Notes: generated by a model not told the origin, from the letters alone. DNA of 64,000 nt from Drosophila persimilis (GCF_003286085.1 NW_020825338.1:1-64000), one strand, 5' to 3'; positions 28,951 to 40,115 are shown, numbered from the stretch's first letter. Numbers and translations are program-made.

Positions 28951-31900
28951 TTATACCATATTTTGTGTATTATTACTAGCACCTAAAATATTTTTAATTT
29001 CATAGTGATTATGAGCTAATGTTGAAATATTATCAGGTAATATAAATCTTTTGTCATCCTTATAATTTAGACTTATCTTATTTACAATTTCAGTATAAAT
29101 TTTATGACCTCTACTTCTAATAACTCTCTGTTGTCCATAATAAGTTTTTTTATGTTTAATGCATTCAATATAATGAGTATGAGTTAATCGTTTAACTACT
29201 GACTTTTTTACGCCTTTAACCTTTTTTACGTTATAGTCAGTGTTATCATCTTTAGCAATTAAATATGAGTATGCTTTCGCTTTTAATCCTGCAAACGACG
29301 TCATTATTTTTCCTGCATTTTCGTCTTTCATTAATCCAAGCTCTTTGTTATTAGCGAGATTGATACCGAATCTGTTTGAGGCTAGGTAATTGGATGTATC
29401 AAAGCGATTAGGATTGAATTTAATTAAATCATAAAAATCTTCTTCTGATGATATAATAAATGAATCTGTATCCATATAGAGTATTTTTGATGATGGACAT
29501 TTTACAGAATGAAAATTATAGAAATAGTCATACATTAACCATTTTGAAAGTTCTAGTACACTAACTCCAATGTATATGGGCTTATCATAAAAAATTCGGG
29601 ACTTAGTTGATTCAATGGCAGCCAAATTATCTCCAAAGATTTCAACACTGTGGAAATTATGTCTTGCTATGCGTTGTCTAAACCCTGCTGAGTTTTGTCT
29701 TGACTCATAATGCTTAACTAATGCAACCTCACGACGTTTTTCTACATTCTCCATTGTTTTACCGTAAACGGCATTAACCATTAATTTGTAAAAGTTTATC
29801 TCAAAGTCATTGCTAGCTAATTTTCTAAGAGATGTATTGAGGTCAATATATGGTTTCAGCCAACAGGACTGATTAAATGATAAAACTCTAGATATTTTTT
29901 CTAAAATCATACCTTGCTCTATACATAACTGTAGCTGCTTCAAATGAATTATATAGTTCTTTTTATCACTTAAGTCAGCTATTAGTTTTGTCTGCTTTCC
30001 TCCTGGTGGAATCTTATTTTCGGGGCAAAAAGGTAAACTATTATGCTTATTATGAATATCATCAGGATATCGCAAATCTACTTCTAAAATATATCCAACA
30101 TCACTAGATGCCGATATGCTAAGAACGTTGAAAGATGAAATTTCATCGTTACTTAGAAATTTAAAATTAGAAAATGGAAGGGGTTGACTCATAGCCCATC
30201 CATATAAGTTGTTGGCGTCAATATATGAAAGGAAATTTATGGGTTCGGTAGGCTTAAATTTATTATTTAAATATTTGTTATTTGCTGTTGCAATCCGTTG
30301 AGTGCATTGGGTCAATCCTCCACGAACAGCAGTTTTTAAAAAATTATAAATGTCAGGATCACTAACAAGTTCTAATTCTACTCTTGTGTATTTTAACATT
30401 GCATCCCATGAAACTGAAGGAGCAGTAACATAATTAATGGGGTCTAACCTGTACACTCGGGAACAAAGACTCCTAAAATTCTCAAATACATCAGCAAGAA
30501 TTAAAACATCGCTTTCCAAATATAATTTTAAATAATCTCTAATAGATTTGCAATTAAATGCGTTCCAAACCTTCTGGGCAAAGTTGTAGTCTTCAACACT
30601 ACATTCCTCATCATTCAGTGAATTATAAAAATTATCTCGCGAAGGAAGCAGGGATTCATCAAATTTTTCAAAACTATCCAAATAATCATAGGGAAATACT
30701 CCCTTTCGTCGTAGCATATCAAATTTTTCACCTTGATATTTACTTCTCAAAATTTTAAAATTCGCTATGTTCATATAACTAGCGAGTTTTTCTAAGCTTG
30801 AATTTAAAAATCTATTTGAATCTATATATCTAATTTTATATTGATGAAGATAAGATTCATCGAGCTTACAAATTTGAGTTAACGCAATATATAACTCTTT
30901 ATTGCAAGGAATGGGTCTTAGTTCATCTTTTATTGACGTAACAAATAAATGTATATCATAACGAGATAAGTTATGAAAAACTACCGGGAAAAAGGGATCG
31001 CTTAATCTAAATGTCTGTTTACACAGCTTATGAATAGGACCTACATATTGTCCTGTAAACTGATCAAAGAATTTTTCTCGATCATCATCAGAAATTTGTT
31101 TCTCGCAGGCATAGCATTCACCGTGTTCCTGGTAATCCTCATCCCAAATGTTAAACTGATAGATTGGTTTTTTATAGGACTTCCAGTACTTCTCATAAAG
31201 TCCATCGGTTTTCATCCTAAGTGCTTGACAAAATTTTTGGATACAATCCGGTCCTGAAATAACGAAATCATAATGTTTATGAGTTTATTGCCTTTGCTAG
31301 AATGTTAAAATATTTACCTTCGTATGTCCACATCTCATTTAGATGTTCATTGTATTTATGTACAATATAAAATGATGCTGCACATGCTGTATGCCTCTGT
31401 GCCATAGTAGTTGATGATTTTGATGGATCATTAAGATTTATATCGTAATTTTCCAAAACTGCTTCGATGTCAGCATAAATTACTACTGGTGGAGATAGCT
31501 TTTTAGAAAAACTTTTGAATACAGTTTTGGTATTAGGTTCAGGATACAAAGCAGCAACTTTTCCACACTCTTTAGTGTCATGTATAGTATTTGTTGTACT
31601 ATAAAATTGCAAGCAGTTCTCGCAAAAATATGCCGTATTATGGGATTTACTATGTTGTGAATAACATAATTTTCTCATGCACGTTATATATGCATAATGC
31701 ATCATTTGCATATTATCACTATTAATTCCAAGCAAGTTTATGTGGTGAGTCCGAATTTTCTTAGTCCTCACTGTGGGTCCCACAACGTTTTTTCCATTCT
31801 CATCGACTTCATAAACATTGATGCTAAAATCCTCATTTGCTGATTCGAATCGCTTGATTCCTTTGCTTGTTATTGGAAACTCAATTCCGGAAAAATTTAA

Positions 31901-32947
31901 TCTTACTCCTTCATAATAAATGATGTCTTGCCGTATGTTTCCGCATCGATAGGATGATGGTATTGTTAACTTATCTCGGGAAATTTTTTTTAATGCTGCT
32001 GTTTGATATATAGTTTTAAGGTGTGTTCCATAGGCTAATGATGCTAAAACACACCACTTGAAACAAAAATCATCGTCATTTTTTACATTTATGAGTGCAT
32101 TTCGTGACTTAATTTTTTTGGGAGCTTGGATAAACCTGTTTGCAGCGATATGCTCTAGTTTTATCATGGTAAGTTCAAAATATTTAAAACACTTTATTGC
32201 CCAACCTGAATCCTTCTCCTGGAATTCACTGCTGAGAGTTATCAAATTTTCTATTGTATCATTTAGATGATCATCAATCAGCTCGTTTTCATATATTGGT
32301 TTGTATGGAGTAATGAAATGCTTCATTGTTTCTGTTAAGCTTTCATCATCAGTGTTTTTAACGTATAATCCATATACTTTTAAATTGTATTTTATGGATC
32401 TGTACTCACTCATGCAGTGACGCAATAAATTGATAATATCATTTTTGCAATCATAAAAAAACTCTTTTAAATCAATCTGTTCACTTTTATTTGAGTGAAC
32501 ACGATATGATTTTAAAGGAAATCGCGACTCCGTTGAAATTAAAATAACGTTTTCATTTTCCTCTAGTTGAGCTGCTCTTGCATTCTTATGTTTGTCCGAC
32601 ATCATATGGCGTCTTTCCCTAGACGAAGGGTAACTTTCACCGCAAATTGAACAGTCAATAATCCTTAGGTCCATCGGAGTATCCAATCGAGGCCGTTTTG
32701 AAGCTCCTGACGTTGAAGGACCTTGAAGATCACTTGAATTAGATCCTTTGCTCATAAGAATCTCAAAAGCATTCCTAGGTCCCAAGCATGCTTCATAATG
32801 ACTATCAAACTCTATTAAGTCGATGGACTTAGAGCAAAGGTCACACACTACATTATTACGCAAATTAGAGCATCTCTCATAATGAGATTGAAACTCTGAA
32901 AAGTCAACGGACTTATCACACATGTTGCACTGAACTTTTGATGCCAT
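28951..32947 (-). CDS. Family B (protein-primed type) DNA polymerase of the Polinton, with one intron
   Basis: The coding segments on the minus strand are 31318-32947 and 28951-31253. The 64-bp intron 31254-31317 has GTAAAT...TTTCAG borders. Removing it joins the two open frames in phase (3,933 bp, 1,310 residues). Three zinc motifs stand at the N-terminus: C7/C10/H22/C26, C35/C38/H50/C54 and C99/C102/H114/H120. ExoI is VIYADIEA near residue 490 and ExoII is FHNLSRYDIHLF. The polymerase motifs are A (YIDANNLYGWAM), B (NAVYGKTMENVEKR) and C (YMDTDSF). All catalytic residues are present. The enzyme would replicate the element. Without splicing the frame is shifted at the boundary. Confidence 0.93.
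31254..31317 (-). other. 64-bp spliceosomal intron in POLB
   Basis: On the minus strand the donor is GTAAAT, right after the codons for WTYEG. The acceptor is gttatttcag, right before GACCGG. The intron is phase 1 and its join restores the conserved G-P-D-C segment of Polinton polymerases, which neither open frame contains alone. An unspliced transcript meets stop codons within the intron. Confidence 0.9.
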
Positions 32948-33168
32948 TTTAAGTTTTATTTATTTATTTATTTATTTTTTGTATCGAACTAACCACTTTC
33001 ACTATTGAAACAGGACTAAGGGTTTCCTTTTTAAATGGTATCTTTTTAGGCCCCTCCCAAACACCTTCTTAATCTTTTATATCCAAAACAACAGTACCTG
33101 TTCACAAACCTGTTTCAAACGATTCCCACTGGGTCAATCTAATAATATGAGGGAAAGGTTACAACCTC
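32948..33168. other. Upstream region of POLB, up to the right TIR
   Basis: It contains tttatttatttatttattta (about 32955-32975), read as TAAA repeats on the gene's strand. It is otherwise unique sequence with no ORF. The right TIR starts at 33169. Confidence 0.5.
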
Positions 33169-33413
33169 TATTCTACCTGAAATCCACTTATTCTTTTTGT
33201 GTAATCCTCACGTGGAAGAAACCTGTTTCAAACGAATCCTATGATTCTCTTGTAATAAGAGGAAGTGAAATTCAACCAATCAAAAGTAAAACAGAAACAT
33301 TTAAAATAAATAGTGGTTAAATGTGTTATATTTATTATATATGTACATATGTATATATTATTTTTAGAAAAATACATAAAATATTCTTATTATATAAATA
33401 TGTATTCGTATTA

Positions 33414-33767
33414 TTAAAATTTCGCCTCAGCTAATTTTACCGCAGCAATTAAGTCATCATCATCTTCGTCCCGAAGTAGTTCCTGGAGTTGAGATCTTTT
33501 ATCATCATCCTGATTATCTACTAAATCGAAAATGTTGTCATCATCCGGGAAAATGTATGCTGGATTATCATTATTAGACGTTGCATTCCTTGGGTCATCG
33601 TCGTCATCATCCCATTTAATGTCACTTAACCAGGTCAAGTTGCTCTCGAGATAGGTTTGAGTCTTAATTCCAAAAATCAAGGACAGGTCTACGGAGCTCG
33701 GCTGAGAGTCCAGATTTATGGTTGATTCCGGTTGGGAATCGATAAAAATGATTTCAAGGTCATCCAT
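33414..33767 (-). CDS. TIR-encoded acidic protein, right copy
   Basis: It gives the same 117-residue translation as the left copy at 19560-19913, including WDDDDDD and RDEDDDDL. Both copies are intact, so any loss in one must have been repaired from the other, or the insertion is young. Its promoter would be the inner arm of the right palindromic module (TATA on the minus strand near 33817-33831). Confidence 0.75.
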   Translation of the reverse strand: MDDLEIIFIDSQPESTINLDSQPSSVDLSLIFGIKTQTYLESNLTWLSDIKWDDDDDDPRNATSNNDNPAYIFPDDDNIFDLVDNQDDDKRSQLQELLRDEDDDDLIAAVKLAEAKF

Positions 33768-33811
33768 CGTTGTTGAAAGATTACTAGTTTATGTCCTAGC
33801 TGTTAGCTGTG

Positions 33812-34999
33812 AGTAGTTATTATATAGGCACTTTGCTATGGGACAGTGTTAGGTACACAAAGGAGGAATATAAATTATAGAGAAAGTAGAAAGGTTCAAG
33901 GGCATCGAAACCGTTTTTCAGGAAACACTTAAAAAATACCTCTAAACTATCACATTAGATTCATTGCAAAGGGATGACCTACCTGTTTGAGGGTTGTTTG
34001 AATCGCAACACGGGACCAATCGTAAAAACAGGTTCATTGACAGTAAGTGGGAGGAGAGAGAATATAAATGAGCGAAGGATCGATTTGAGAGGATTTTACA
34101 TGGTTGAGAAACAGGATTAAGATCGAAGTTAGTTCACATTATAGCCGATAGGTGGCGCCACCAAGTAGTAAGGATACGGGACAGACGTATATTTACTCTA
34201 AGTAGCATTAATTAATTTTGATGTCTTCCTATTATAATTTTATTCTTTGCGTGCTCCTATATATATCTCCATTAATTTGTGTTCTCTTACCATTCAACCC
34301 TCTATACGGACATCTAGATACCCAGGTTTCCAACCTATGTTTTCTATAGGATGTAAATTTCAGAAACTTCACACATTTGTTTTCCCAATTCAATGTTTAT
34401 AAAATATCCTATAAGTATTTATTTAACTTGACCAGTTAATAACATAGCAAAAATTGGTTCCCAATTCAATGTTAATAAAATATCTTATAAGTATTTATTT
34501 AACATGATCACGTAATAACATAGCAATATGATGCACACTTACATTCAACATGTTGCCAAGCTGCACATGCTTAAGCAAATGTTGCTGCAACATGTTGCGA
34601 ATTTGGTAATTCAGTGTAAAAAACGACCGTCCCTTATCCTTACTACTTGGTGGCGCCACCTATCGGCTATAATGTGAACTAACTTCGATCTTAATCCTGT
34701 TTCTCAACCATGTAAAATCCTCTCAAATCGATCCTTCGCTCATTTATATTCTCTCTCCTCCCACTTACTGTCAATGAACCTGTTTTTACGATTGGTCCCG
34801 TGTTGCGATTCAAACAACCCTCAAACAGGTAGGTCATCCCTTTGCAATGAATCTAATGTGATAGTTTAGAGGTATTTTTTAAGTGTTTCCTGAAAAACGG
34901 TTTCGATGCCCTTGAACCTTTCTACTTTCTCTATAATTTATATTCCTCCTTTGTGTACCTAACACTGTCCCATAGCAAAGTGCCTATATAATAACTACT
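33812..34999. repeat. Palindromic terminal module, right
   Basis: This 1,188-bp module has the same structure as 18328-19515, inverted. The arms are 33812 to about 34184 and about 34627-34999, and the centre holds the CAACATGTTG palindromes and the 76-bp direct repeat. The outer arm ends at the TSD. Confidence 0.9.
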
Positions 35000-35005
35000 T
35001 ACCTC
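35000..35005. other. Target site duplication TACCTC, right copy
   Basis: It is identical to 18322-18327 and follows the terminus AACTACT directly. Confidence 0.95.
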
Positions 35006-36209
35006 TCAATCAATCCAACCATGCTTTTAAACAATTGGGTCCAGATTTGTTAAATACCTTGCGTTCAAGATTTATTGATCTTAAAATTCTTATAATTGAC
35101 GAAATTTCTATGGTCGGTGAAAAAATGTTTTCATATTAGTATATGCGCCTAAAACAAATATTTTCAAGGCCCGAGAGTCCTTTCGGTGGCATTTCTGTTA
35201 TCGTGTTTGGCGATCTAAGGCAGTTATGTCCAGTAGGTGATCGTTGGATATTCAAATCCTCATCAGGAGCGCATAATCCATACAGTGCGATAGTTGGCTC
35301 TAGTCTCTGGGATGACTTCAAGTTTTTCGAACTTACAGAGATAATGCGACGGCGAGATGACCAACCTTTTGCAACCGCACTAAATAACATGGCATCGGCC
35401 TTAATGACGTCAGAAGATATTCAATTGCTTAGGGACCGAATAGTTCACGGCAGTGAAGGACCAAGAGATGCGATCCACTTATTTTATAGCAATAGCGAGA
35501 CAGATAAGTACAATAAGGAGAAGCTATCATCGATTATGACTGTAGAATATACTTCAATAGCTTTAGACTCCATCAAAGCCGATCATCATAACCCAGAACT
35601 CAAAGAAAATATCTGGACTCTGTTAAGAGTTTCAAGACTTCGAATACACAAGGCTTGTGCACTTCATTGGTTCTCAAAACCACGGCTAAATATATGATGA
35701 CAGTCAATGTAGATACATCAGATGGTCTTGTTAACGGAGCCACTGGTGTTTTAATGCAGATAGATCTCAGCTCATCCAATGCCCCCGAACTTCTTTGGAT
35801 ACATTTTCTCGAGGAAAGCGTAGGAGTTAACGCACGGTCAAAGCGCAGCCATAGTAACGAATCTTCTTGGACCCCAATTCAGAAAACTACAAAAAGTTTT
35901 CAATACCATCAAAACGAACAAGTTACTATTGACCGAAAAAAGTTTCCGATTGTAGCTGCTGAAGCTATAACTATTCATAAGAGTCAGGGAGCAACATACA
36001 GCAAAGTGGTCGTCCACACTTCATCCAATATGCAAAGAGAAGCATTGTATGTAGCTGGGCCACCAGTGCGAACGGACTTTATATCGTTGGACCACTCATT
36101 CCTTCGAGACCCAAGCGGGACTGTCCAGTCGCGAAAGAGATGGAGAACTTGCGTTCCGCTAAGTTACTTCACACCCACCTCGATTGTTTACTCAATCCGT
36201 CCGAATTAA
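35006..36209 (+). pseudogene. Helentron PIF1-type helicase, 3' half
   Basis: The reading frame picks up exactly where the 5' half stopped at 18327. The Walker B motif is LIIDEISMVG at about 35090-35118. An in-frame stop TAG at 35137-35139 interrupts the chain right after, and the frame then continues as MRLKQIF ... GGISVIVFGDLRQLCPVGD. A LTEIMRRRDDQPFA motif follows, and motif V/VI is AITIHKSQGATYSKVVVH at about 35965-36020. Frames shift near 35650. Most helicase motifs are recognisable. Confidence 0.88.
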
Positions 36210-36913
36210 ACATTTTCTTCCATAATACGGAAAGCTTGCACTGCCATTTTATCGATGTCTGTTCTGATCAGCTAATGCTCAAATCTTCTATTTTGTGTTT
36301 CGTTGAGGCTTCCACATACTCAAATGAAGCTTATTATATTCCTGGCTTTTCCACAGCAGTGCGGTTAGATTGCCAGTCCGTAGTCAGCGGAGCTACACCG
36401 AAAAGAGGCATTCTAATATTCGTTAGGAATGAACTTTTGAATCATTGTAGAATTATTGAAAGCAATCGATATTATGCGGATTCCGGGAACCTAGCATCTC
36501 CAGTGTTCGAGTATGCTTTGTTTAAGTACAAATCTGTCGGTTTTATTGTTATTTACAGAACCCCCACGTATCCGTTGCGAAAGTTCGAAGCAGAGTTTGA
36601 GGTCTTATTTGAACGGTATCCATTGTTAGATAGAAATTCCGTAGTGTTAGGAGATTTTAATTTATGCCTTCGTTCCCTTTCAGGCTGCTGTAAGAAAATT
36701 TATGGATTCCTTTCAGAAAGGAATTGTAGGTCATTGTTAGATTTGGACTCGTCCACAACCAATTGCGATACGCATATTGACTGGGCGTTTTCAAACATTT
36801 CCGATAGCAGGGCCACCGCGCGCACCTTTGAGACTATCTATAGTTATCATAGTGGAATTTTAGTTAATGTTAGAGAGGCAGAAGACTACAGTTTTTTGGT
36901 AATCAGGCATTAG
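36140..36913 (+). pseudogene. Helentron C-terminal endonuclease-like (EEP) domain
   Basis: A 257-codon open frame overlaps the helicase end in another frame. Motifs of the endonuclease/exonuclease/phosphatase fold are present: ILCFVEAST (first acidic residue), VVLGDFNL near residue 165-175, THIDWAFSN, and SYHSGIL, where Tyr replaces the usual Asp of S-D-H. Fusion of such a domain to a Helitron helicase is the hallmark of Helentrons. The Asp to Tyr change and the frame break argue that this copy is inactive. Confidence 0.75.
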
Positions 36914-37300
36914 TGTAAATATTTAATATTTTGTATTATTTAGCCGTATTCTGAATTATATTAATTCTTTAATCTTTACCTTTGTTAAACCTTTTTTATT
37001 TTTATCCGTTTTATTATTTTGTTTATTAAGTTTAGGTTGAAATAGGTTTATTATTAATCATTTCTATGCATATAGGTATTCATGTTAGTCTAGATATTTT
37101 TAATAAAGGATTGGAATCCTTTTTTTTAATTTTTGGGGAATATGGAGCCTAAAACATACATACTGCCACCGGCAGAGGACGATCTGCGATCTGCGAACGA
37201 ACCACGATTTACATTTACGTGTAACAAAGGTTAGGTGTCCCCACCAGAGGGCGCCACCATACTACAGTGGCACTTTACTTTTGCAAAGCCGGAGCACACA
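36914..37300. other. Helentron 3' non-coding end and spacer
   Basis: The sequence is AT-rich. AATAAA at 37102-37107 is followed by the hairpin AAAGGATTGGAATCCTTT (37105-37122) and a run of eight T. After about 37140 the composition changes to that of a LINE 5' region, and 'ggcgccacc' occurs near 37250. Confidence 0.5.
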
Positions 37301-37597
37301 ACTAGTGAAGGGTGCTTAAGGTAGTGGACCCTACCATCAGCCACCACCGCGGCGAGCCGCTGGCTGTCGCAGGAAGTGACAAAAACGGTATCAAGGCCGA
37401 GACCAGTACAGCCTTAATTAAACCACTGGAAACACCCACAAGGAATGAGGTTTTTTTTTTTTGGGCTGACGGAGTCAGCATTCTAGAACTTTAGTAAGCA
37501 GAGTGACATCCTTGCGAAATAGCTTCTAGGCTATTGAACCGGCTCTGAACTCCCGACCCCATAAGGGCGGGAGTCAACCCTTACATGGCCTCCCTGC

Positions 37598-38821
37598 TTG
37601 CATAGACAACCATGGGATTATAACGCGACTGTACAACGGACAAGGACAATGGCTTACGAGTTGGGACCCAACAAAATGAGTAAAAATAACACACCCATAA
37701 CGACGAACGAATCAGAAGGCTTCAATAAAGGCAAAAAAATGGCGAGAACGCCAACTGGCGAGCGGACCGACGCCCCGCTGCCGGCCCACGCTGGCCCGGA
37801 GCAGCACCAAAAAGCTCAGGGCTGCACAGCGCTGCGCGATCTAGGACGAGAGATCACACAGCTCGTGGAGATGCTCGAGGATGGCAAGAGGCGATCCATA
37901 CACCAACCTATGCGGGACTCGATCGAGAGCATAAGGGTGCTGTATGAGCTGGTTGCTATCCAGCTGCACGACGAAGGAGCTAAGGCGGTGATCAGGACCC
38001 ACCAGTCTTCTCAAACGTCACCGATTTTAAGACCTCTCCCGGAGCCTAAGAGGAAACAGGCTGCAGGTGCACCAACACCCCGGACAAAGAGGACCAAGGC
38101 AACGGTCGAGGTCCAGACCACACCAGGAGTAGCAGTCGAAAAGGACGCCCACGCTGAAAGGAAGAGAAAGGAGCCGGAGGAGACCCCATTCCTGACAGTG
38201 TCCAACCGACGCAGAAGGAAGAGGCCGCAAAAGCCAACTGGAGCGCTCGAGGACAAGACGCGACCAGATGCCATCGTCATTGCCACCAAAGGCGAAAAGA
38301 CCTATGCTGAGATACTGCGCAAGGAGAGGACGGACGAAACCCTGCGTGGACTCGGTGATGCGGTCGCCAGGATCAGATGGACCCAAAAGGGAGAGCTACT
38401 GCTACAGCTCAACAAGTCGGGAGAGGAGACGGAGACGTTTAAAAGTCTGGTAGCCAATACGCTGAAGGAGCAGGCGGAGGTCCGTGTGACCGTAGAGTGC
38501 AAGGAGCTGGACGAGATAACCACCACGGAGGATATATGCAAAGCTCTGAGAAGCCATGTTGAATTGGCGCAGTTGTCTACGGATGATATCCAGCTGCGAA
38601 AGGCATACGGGGGAACACAGACGGCCATAATCAGGCTGCCAGCGGAGAGCGCCCAGAAGGCTCTGACAGTTGGAGTGTTAAAGGTAGGTTCGGTAAGATG
38701 TAGACTGCGTGAGCGTATTAGTGTCACCGAATGCTTTAGATGCCCCGAAATTGGGCACATGGCACGGCAGTGCAGTAGCGAAGTGGCCAGATCTAAGCTG
38801 CTGCAAAGGACTGCTGCCTAG
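37598..38821 (+). pseudogene. LINE ORF1 (gag-like) protein
   Basis: This is a 407-codon open frame; the natural start may be a later Met (MAYELGPNKMSKN or MARTPTGERTD). The N-terminal half is polar and basic (EEAP-rich, RRRKRPQKPTG). The C-terminal part is a folded RNA-binding-like region with TVECKELDEITTTEDIC. A first CCHC knuckle (CFRCPEIGHMARQC) follows at residues about 385-398. The frame then stops at 38819; a second knuckle (CMLCKEKSADWKL) is readable just beyond it in a shifted frame and ends at 38911-38913, overlapping the ORF2 ATG. Confidence 0.8.
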
Positions 38822-38909
38822 AACCACAGTGCATGCTCTGCAAGGAAAAGAGCGCAGACTGGAAGCTCGTGGCCGGCAGCTGTAGATGCCCCCTGAGTAA
38901 CAGATCAGC

Positions 38910-40115
38910 ATGAGATTCACTCAGCTGAACTTAAATCACTGCGAAGCTACTCAGTCTCTCTTGAGAAAAGCAGTCAGGGAGAGGAAGACGGCAGTCGTGC
39001 TCATCTGCGAGCCTTTTAAGGCGAAACCGAGAAGCGGTTGGATCAGCAGCAGATGCGGGAAGCCATCTCCACCGTACAAAAGAGGCACATGTCTGCTCGA
39101 GGAATTTGCATCCTTGGACGTAATATTTGCGAATGACGGCAGGAAGTTAACCTACTTCAAGGTGGGACGAGGGTCCTTTAGCGACCTAACCTTCATGAGC
39201 GTGTCCCTCTGTAGGGGATCTACGTGGAGAGTAAGCGAGGAGTTTACGTTAGCGACCACCAGGCGATCTATTTGGAAGGCGGAGAAAAAATGAAATGACG
39301 AGCCAAGACTACCGGACCTAAATGGAAGGATGACCACCTGGATGTGGAAACCTTCAAGGAGTTCCTGCGCAACGCCATCTGGAGCCCAGCGCGGGAAACG
39401 GCAAAGAGCCTGGCCCAGAAACTGGCAAAGCTCATGGAGTTGGTGTGCGATGTCGCCATGCCAAGAAGGAAGCCGTGCAGAAAAGAAGCACCCTGCTACT
39501 GGTGGAATACGGAGGTCAACCCGCTAAGGAAAACCTGCCTACGAGGAAGAAGAGAACGAGGTCGCCCTGAATTCGACACCAGGGGGGAGGAACTCTAGCG
39601 AAATGAGCACTTAAGCGTGCCATAAAGGATAGCAAGTCAGCCTGCTTTAGGCAGATATGCGAGGAGGCTGACGTCAACCCTTGGGAGACGGCATATAAGG
39701 TCGTCACCAAGAAGATAAGGAGCCAGTCAATGCCAGAAGTGACGTGCCCGGTCCTGCTTGGTAGCATTGTGGTGCCCTATTCCCACAGCACCCATATCGG
39801 GAGAAGAGCTTCTCGCGCCAATACCCCAAGCTGTGGCAACAGATTTCCGTAGAGGATGTGACAGCGGCCATCAGGAGAATTGGAGACAAAAGGGCACCAG
39901 GACCGGACGGGATCCCAAATAAGCTCTTAAAGCTTGGAGCAACCACTAGACCAGACGTGTTTGTTGACACGTTCAACAAATGCCCACGGGAATAAGTTTT
40001 TCTAGAGCAGTGGAAAGTGCAGCGGTTAATCCTTCTGCCCAAAGGCAATAAGCCCCCGGAGGAGCCACCGACCAATATGTTTGCTGGATACTGTCGACAA
40101 AATCCTGAAGATGCG
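38910..40115 (+). pseudogene. LINE ORF2, endonuclease and start of reverse transcriptase, broken
   Basis: It begins at ATG 38910 (MRFTQLNLNHCEATQSLL), which overlaps the ORF1 stop as ATGA. The endonuclease is shortened: after GWISSRCG the sequence jumps to the middle of the domain. IFANDGRKLTYFKVGRGSF and an SDHxA-like end follow in broken frames. The linker WSPARETAKSLAQKLAKL (39344-39598) and the GPDGIPN start of the reverse transcriptase (about 39900) are visible. The palm and catalytic box are missing. Confidence 0.75.

Larger units (their letters stand above)
18328..34999. mobile_element. Complete Maverick/Polinton, 16,672 bp
   Basis: The termini are AGTAGTTATTATATAGG and its reverse complement, flanked by the 6-bp duplication TACCTC. 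Terminal inverted repeats run 18328-20158 and 33169-34999, 1,831 bp each. The element carries the Polinton core set: family B DNA polymerase, retroviral-type integrase with chromodomain, FtsK/HerA-type packaging ATPase, adenovirus-type cysteine protease, and major and minor capsid-like proteins. All core frames are open once one 64-bp intron in the polymerase is allowed for. It lies inside a Helentron helicase gene. Its intactness contrasts with every neighbour and suggests a young insertion. Confidence 0.97.
33169..34999 (-). repeat. Right terminal inverted repeat of the Polinton
   Basis: This is the reverse complement of 18328-20158, again 1,831 bp, ending ...CCTATATAATAACTACT at 34999. It includes the second copy of the acidic protein gene and, at 33812-34999, the second palindromic module. 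The inner boundary is tattctacctgaaatcc. Confidence 0.95.
12967..37140 (+). mobile_element. Helentron (Helitron-type) element interrupted by a Polinton
   Basis: The coding region at 14107-18327 and 35006-36913 gives, in order, a cysteine-rich N-terminus, a Rep (HUH) nuclease, a PIF1-family helicase and a C-terminal endonuclease/exonuclease/phosphatase-like domain. The last domain distinguishes Helentrons from canonical animal Helitrons. The 16.7-kb Polinton sits inside the helicase part. A perfect hairpin AAAGGATTGGAATCCTTT at 37105-37122 followed by a T run may mark the 3' end. The 5' boundary is uncertain: it is either the DINE-1-like copy at 12967 or a point close to 14072. Several frame breaks make this copy non-functional. 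Confidence 0.7.
37300..40115 (+). mobile_element. R1/LOA-type LINE, 3' truncated and broken
   Basis: It has a 5' UTR, ORF1 with zinc knuckles, and ORF2 with an endonuclease start and the linker to the reverse transcriptase. It then stops inside the early reverse transcriptase region at about 40110. It belongs to the same family as the minus-strand element at 61531-64000, since both carry METF-EFLRNA-WSPARETA and the blocks that follow. The real 5' end is uncertain. Because LINEs truncate at the 5' end when they insert, loss of the 3' end here implies a later deletion or rearrangement. Confidence 0.8.

Noticed and set aside
28951..32947. POLB as a frameshifted pseudogene
   Set aside because: A 64-bp GT-AG intron explains the shift and joins the frames in phase with a conserved motif at the joint.
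18328..34999. A free-living or integrated adenovirus-like virus rather than a Polinton
   Set aside because: The retroviral-type integrase with chromodomain, long TIRs and 6-bp TSD are the defining marks of Maverick/Polinton elements; capsid genes are a known part of them.
38011..38760. Minus-strand open frames of 92-152 codons over LINE ORF1
   Set aside because: Shadows of the GC-rich plus-strand ORF1 with zinc knuckles; no own motif.
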